Below, in pieces: positions 61,001 to 64,000 of a stretch of 64,000 nucleotides of DNA. A program made the position numbers and the translations under genes. The notes under the pieces were generated by a model. The model was not told where the DNA came from, did not search any database, and saw nothing but the letters and a program-made list of their open reading frames with translations. Each line of letters begins with the position of its first letter. Within the stretch, counting starts at the first letter, position 1. The DNA comes from Cellulomonas persica (GTDB lineage Bacteria; Actinomycetota; Actinomycetes; Actinomycetales; Cellulomonadaceae), in contig NZ_BJUA01000004.1 in assembly GCF_007989825.1 (NCBI RefSeq), positions 208,331 through 272,330 of the forward strand, given 5' to 3'.

Positions 61001-63402
61001 TCGAGCGCTCGAAGGACCTGTACGCGGTGACGACGGCCGCCACGGCGCCCGCCTACGTCGACGACGACCACTGGTCGGTCGTGGGCACGCTGGCCGGGAT
61101 CCTCGGCACCAGCGCGTACTCGGGCGCGTACCTCGAGGGCCCTGAGCTCTTCGAGTACAACGAGGACGACCGGGTCGACCCCCTCACGCCGCTGTACGGC
61201 CTGATGGCCGACCAGTACGCGCAGGGCAAGGGCTACCTGCCGTTCCGCACGACCGACCTCGCGTCGACCTCGACCGACGCCTGGTCGCTCGGGAGCGACA
61301 TCGACTTCGGTTCGCTCAAGAAGCGGCACGGCACGATCCTGCCGATCACGGCCGCCGAGCTCGCGGCGATCGAGAAGGCGACGATCGGCACGACGGGTGA
61401 GCTGCCGGTGCTCGACCCGGAGCACCCGGACCGTCCGGTGACGTACCTCCTGGAGCAGGCGATCGCCTCGGCGAGCGGCCTCATCGAGGCGGACTTCACC
61501 GCCGCGTCGTGGGCGCCGTTCGCGGCGGCCCTCGCCTCGGCGCAGGGCGTCGTCGCCGACCCGGAGTCGGACGAGGCCGTCGACGACGCGATCGCGGCTC
61601 TCGAGGCGGCTCGTGCCGCGCTCGTGATCGAGGGTGCGGGCGGTGACCTGCTCGCGTCCTTCGACTTCGACGACGCGGAGACGGGTCTCGTCGGTGGCGA
61701 GGCGCGGGCGGCGGTCAAGGGCACGCTCACGCTCGCCGACGGCGACGACGGCACCAAGGCCGTGAGCCTGTCGGCCGGCAACTGGCTGGACGTGACGAAG
61801 AAGGACGGGACGCCGCTGCTCGCCGGTCTCGACGAGCTGACGATCTCGTACGACTCGAAGCCGGCGACGGGGTCGGCCAACAAGGGCTGGTCGCTGTACG
61901 CGGCGCCCAGCACGGCCACCCAGACGTACCCGAACGAGCACTACCTCGGCTTCATCGACCTGGCGACGAGCCTCGTGGTCGAGCGCTACGACAACGTCGG
62001 TGCGCGCGACTCGAGCGGGAACCTCTCGGCCCCCGGGCTGTCCGCGGGCTGGCGTCATGTCGACCTGGTGATCCGGGGGAGCTCCGGCAAGCTCTACGTC
62101 AACGGCGAGCTGGTCGCGAAGAACACCTCGGGCAAGCTCCTCAGCGACATCCTGGGCGAGTCGGGTGGCGTGCTGCAGATCGGCAAGGCCAACTGGGTCA
62201 ACGGTGAGTACTTCACGGGTCTGATGGACAACCTGACGATCTACCGCAGCGCTCACCGGCTCGACGACGAGCCGTACCCGTCGACGGTGACGGCCACGTG
62301 GCCGACGCTGACGTACGGCACGGCGGGCACCGTGCAGGTCGCGGTGGCCTCCGACGGCGGCCCGACGCCCACCGGCACCGTCGAGGTGCGCGAGGGTGCC
62401 ACCGTCGTCGCGACGGCGACGCTCGACGCGGCCGGCACGGCGCAGGTCGAGCTCCCGGCGACGCTCGCCGCGGGCAGCCACACGTTCGTCGTCGCCTACC
62501 TGGGTGACGTCGACACCGCGGCGGCGACGACGGCCGCACGGACCGTCACGGTCGCCAAGGCCTCGTCGACGACGACCCTGACCGCGGGCGAGCTGCGGTA
62601 CGGGTCGGGCGGCAAGGTCACGGTGCAGGTGGCCTCCGGTCCGGGCGCCACGGGCACCGTCGAGCTGAGCGACTCGGTCAGCGGCGAGGTCCTCGAGGCC
62701 ACCCTGAGTGGCGGCAAGGCGACGTTCACGATGCCGAAGCTGCTCGCACCGGGCTCGCACCGGTTCACGGCGCAGTACGCGGGTACCGAGCAGGTCGCGG
62801 CGTCCTCGGCGACGCTGACGGTCAAGGTCCTGCGTGCGACGTCGAAGCCGAGCACCACGGTCTCGACCGTCCGCTACGGCGCGGGCGGCACGGTGACGGT
62901 CACGGTGACGTCGCCGGTCGGGTCCAAGGCGGTCGCGGGCAAGGTCAGGATCGCGAACGTGGCGGGCGGCAACGTCCGGTACGGCACGGTGACCAACGGC
63001 AAGGCGGTCGTCTCGCTCCCGACGACGCTCACGCCGGGGTCGTACCGGTTCACGGTGGACTTCCTGGGCACGACGACCGTCGAGCCCTCGTCGACGACCG
63101 TGAAGTTCACGGTCGGACGTGCGCTGTCCACGACGACCGTGTCGGCGAAGAAGGTCGCCACGGGCATCAAGGTGACCGGCACGGTCAAGGCCACGGGCGT
63201 GTCCCCGGTGACCGGCTCGGTCAAGGTCGCGGTCCTGAAGAACGGCAAGACGGTCGCGACGAAGACCGTCAAGCTGAGCAAGGGTCAGTACTCGGTCGTC
63301 ATGCCGGTGCGCACGAAGGGCTCCTACGAGGTCCGGGCGACGTTCCAGACGACCACCAAGGTGAGCAGCTCGACCGCCAAGCGGGCGATGCGGATCAGCT
63401 AG
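58003..63402 (+). CDS. Giant secreted GH43 protein with three LamG modules
   Basis: A 1799-residue secreted protein (signal peptide to about Ala40). Approximate order: LamG-like 1 (44-256), Ig-like, FIVAR (335-405), LamG-like 2 (406-616), two Ig-like domains, GH43 (800-1122), FIVAR (1145-1212), LamG-like 3 (1216-1420), then about four Ig-like repeats to the end. Catalytic candidates: Asp850 in VRDPY, Glu923 in WAPEA, Glu1045 in LEGP. The three LamG modules share near-identical strings (LTLxDGxDG, PLLAGLxxxTISYDS, STATQTY, KANWVNGEYFTG), showing internal duplication. Ribosome binding site is weak (GAAGGAAC, 14 bp). Antisense ORFs are shadows. Substrate by context: arabinan. Confidence 0.87.
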   Translation: MSSRVSTNGRTARSRRGMTVAAAVTLALAVPTALPAVASADEGTDALIANLTFDDATTGLTGAGARATVNGALTLDDGVDGKAARLSVGNWLSLTKEDGSPLLAGLETVTISYDSLPTNSSANKGWTVFAAPNAATQTYATEKYLGVIDKATSLVVERYANTAGRDSTGNLNAGTVAAGWRHVDLVLDGTSGTLFVDGTAVATNTTGKLLSAVVGASGGVFQIGKGNWEAGEYFAGLIDNLQVRSRAVSSDEVAVTAAAKALTLAGADAVAADLTLPSTASHGATVTWSSSDPDVVGDDGTVTRGATAGTATLTATLTVGAHTATRAFPVTVLALADTTALDAALAAADALVAADFTEQSWTPFADAVTAAQTVADDAAATQAQVDAALQALRDANLALVSLAGASLVADLSFDDATAGLTGAGAKATVNGELTLEDGADGTQAVRLSSGGWLNLTKDDGTPLLAGRDTVTISYDSRPDASGNVGWLFFAAPSTATQTYQNEHYVGFMDKATSLGVERYNNAGARISTGNLNAPAGTVTAGWKHVDLVLDGMQGALYVDGQLVASNEAGPLLSAILGASGGVVQVGKANWVNGEYFTGLLDNLQVRGAALSAAQVEAQLAQAAIAAIPATLAVTEDTYTLPGGPLVTWTSASDDVVVGADGRTATVTRPEPGAPATTAALTAGVVLRGMTVTRAVTATISAPLTIEQRAQRTLEEISLVGLSDVRTNLTLPTEGAYDLPITWTSSHPAVVSESGGSVAPGVVTRPAAATTVTLTAHAGTLTRDFTAEVRQAVAAPATTDYVFAYFTGSEGSRTDEQIYFSTSPDGKTWTDTRANGNPVLEWNAGDRGVRDPYLVRSPQGDTFYLIATDLSIYYRGGWGSAAATTTGSLKLVVWESHDLVQWTEPRLVDVASGIPGAGMAWAPEAIWDDVEQQWVVFWATGSDVSNDLGDRTNMYYSTTRDFVTFTDPVKWIDRQHSIIDTTMIKVGDWYYRASADGQITIERSKDLYAVTTAATAPAYVDDDHWSVVGTLAGILGTSAYSGAYLEGPELFEYNEDDRVDPLTPLYGLMADQYAQGKGYLPFRTTDLASTSTDAWSLGSDIDFGSLKKRHGTILPITAAELAAIEKATIGTTGELPVLDPEHPDRPVTYLLEQAIASASGLIEADFTAASWAPFAAALASAQGVVADPESDEAVDDAIAALEAARAALVIEGAGGDLLASFDFDDAETGLVGGEARAAVKGTLTLADGDDGTKAVSLSAGNWLDVTKKDGTPLLAGLDELTISYDSKPATGSANKGWSLYAAPSTATQTYPNEHYLGFIDLATSLVVERYDNVGARDSSGNLSAPGLSAGWRHVDLVIRGSSGKLYVNGELVAKNTSGKLLSDILGESGGVLQIGKANWVNGEYFTGLMDNLTIYRSAHRLDDEPYPSTVTATWPTLTYGTAGTVQVAVASDGGPTPTGTVEVREGATVVATATLDAAGTAQVELPATLAAGSHTFVVAYLGDVDTAAATTAARTVTVAKASSTTTLTAGELRYGSGGKVTVQVASGPGATGTVELSDSVSGEVLEATLSGGKATFTMPKLLAPGSHRFTAQYAGTEQVAASSATLTVKVLRATSKPSTTVSTVRYGAGGTVTVTVTSPVGSKAVAGKVRIANVAGGNVRYGTVTNGKAVVSLPTTLTPGSYRFTVDFLGTTTVEPSSTTVKFTVGRALSTTTVSAKKVATGIKVTGTVKATGVSPVTGSVKVAVLKNGKTVATKTVKLSKGQYSVVMPVRTKGSYEVRATFQTTTKVSSSTAKRAMRIS

Positions 63403-63421
63403 CCGGCTGACGCTCCCCGGT

Positions 63422-63462
63422 CGAAGGGGTGCAGGTGCGCGACCCGCGCCTGCACCCCTTCG
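63422..63462 (+). terminator. Terminator of the second GH43 gene
   Basis: GAAGGGGTGCAGG pairs perfectly with CCTGCACCCCTTC; inner bases GCGC/GCGC extend it, 19 bp after the stop. Confidence 0.8.
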
Positions 63463-63665
63463 TCGTGCATGCCGCAGGCGGCGTCGTCGCGACGGCGTCG
63501 TGAGGGGGTCCCGACGCTGCGGGACCGCACGGACCGGGGTCTGCGCGGCGCGCACGGGTCGCCGCTCAGGACGTTGCCGAACGGTGACGTCCCGGTGCTT
63601 GATCTGCCCCGATCGGCCCACCACCATCGGAGCAGTGCCCCACGTCGCCCGAGCGGGTGAGCCGG

Positions 63666-63681
63666 GTCACAGGTTCGTAAC
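63666..63681. promoter_or_regulatory. MtrA-like direct repeat GTCAC-N6-GTAAC
   Basis: GTCACAGGTTCGTAAC shares 14 of 16 bases with the site at 39823-39838 (two mismatches). It lies 30 bp before the first operator of the binding-protein gene. Confidence 0.4.
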
Positions 63682-63710
63682 GGAACGAGAAGACGCTGGC
63701 CCCAGCGACT

Positions 63711-63744
63711 TGTGAGCGTTAACATCGTCAAGTGAACGCTCACA
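63711..63744. promoter_or_regulatory. Two tandem LacI-family operators
   Basis: TGTGAGCGTTAACA (63711-63724) and AGTGAACGCTCACA (63731-63744, read as TGTGAGCGTTCACT on the other strand) are centred 20 bp apart, two helical turns, so two dimers could bind the same face. This is the only double site in the window. Confidence 0.75.
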
Positions 63745-63827
63745 TCGGACAGGTCGCACCGTAGCGGCCGGTCGGTGAAGCACCACAGGCGTGCGTGGCA
63801 CGACTGGTTTCTCGAGGAGGAGAAAGC

Positions 63828-64000
63828 ATGGTCAGCAAGAAGTTCCGAGCCCGCGGCGTGGCCGCGACCGTGGCTGTCCTCGCGCTGGGTCTCGCGGCCT
63901 GCAGCAGCGACAGCGGTGACAGCGACAACGAGACCAAGGCGCCGGCCGCCCAGGGCGACGACAAGGGTGGCGACTCGGGCGAGAACATCAAGGTCGGCTT
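63828..64000 (+). CDS. Sugar ABC transporter substrate-binding lipoprotein (partial, 5' part)
   Basis: The first 57 codons are inside the window. The signal peptide MVSKKFRARGVAATVAVLAL ends in a LAAC lipobox (Cys near residue 25), followed by a Ser/Asp/Gly linker and the first strand ENIKVG, as in ribose/arabinose-type binding proteins. GAGGAGGAG precedes ATG 63828. Two operators upstream put it in the arabinose regulon, so arabinose or arabino-oligosaccharide binding is likely. The specificity domain lies beyond the window. Confidence 0.8.
   Translation, partial: MVSKKFRARGVAATVAVLALGLAACSSDSGDSDNETKAPAAQGDDKGGDSGENIKVG

Larger units (their letters stand above)
63403..63827. other. 425-bp intergenic region before the ABC binding-protein gene
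   Basis: Contains the terminator of the preceding gene (63422-63462), a GTCAC/GTAAC direct repeat (63666-63681), two operators (63711-63744) and GAGGAGGAG (63813-63821) before ATG 63828. No additional gene is supported. Confidence 0.55.

Overview
The window is very GC-rich, GTG starts are common, and several genes have a -10 hexamer only 6-7 bases before the start codon (leaderless style). Gene content (helicase/secretion Tad cluster, SigE-family ECF sigma factors, LacI-controlled secreted GH43 arabinan hydrolases, class III ribonucleotide reductase, pyrophosphate-energised proton pump) points to a plant-polymer-degrading, facultatively anaerobic actinobacterium of the Cellulomonas type. Genus is inference. 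I see no tRNA, rRNA, CRISPR array, insertion sequence or prophage.

Layout. 1-7.9 kb: a membrane protein and a formate/nitrite channel, divergent from an Old Yellow Enzyme; a secreted-type hypothetical protein; an ACT-domain malic enzyme; a Fic-like protein with a degenerate active site; a repeat-rich gap; an HAD phosphatase. 8.3-15.6 kb: the actinobacterial helicase/secretion neighbourhood (CpaE/Ssd-like, TadA, TadB, TadC, DUF4244 pilin-like, TadE-like, a second TadE-like ORF lacking a stop, convergent DECH helicase). 15.7-20.8 kb: AraC regulator divergent from an NmrA-like protein, a GNAT acetyltransferase, and pxpABC (5-oxoprolinase). 21-23.8 kb: nrdDG behind an unusually readable promoter (GGGACC-type palindrome, -10, tandem NrdR-like boxes). 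23.9-33.6 kb: three pairs of SigE-family sigma factor plus single-pass membrane partner, interrupted by a DUF4956 / VTC-domain / carbohydrate-binding lipoprotein operon. 33.8-39.8 kb: hppA, a ThuA-like protein, a lipoprotein esterase, a methyltransferase. 39.9-46.4 kb: a MacAB-like export operon with two adaptors and a Gly/Pro-rich lipoprotein. 46.6 kb: proC.

47.7-64 kb is an L-arabinose/arabinan island. Two very large secreted GH43 enzymes (1433 and 1799 residues, LamG, FIVAR and Ig-like modules) flank a LacI-family regulator and araB-araD-araA, and a sugar-ABC binding lipoprotein starts at the right edge. Five copies of a TGTGAGCG-type operator lie in front of both GH43 genes, araBDA and the binding protein, so extracellular arabinan cleavage, uptake and conversion to xylulose-5-phosphate appear to be one regulon. 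Strong hairpin terminators close the GH43 genes, araBDA and hppA.

All functional calls come from reading translations and motifs by eye; no database search was run.
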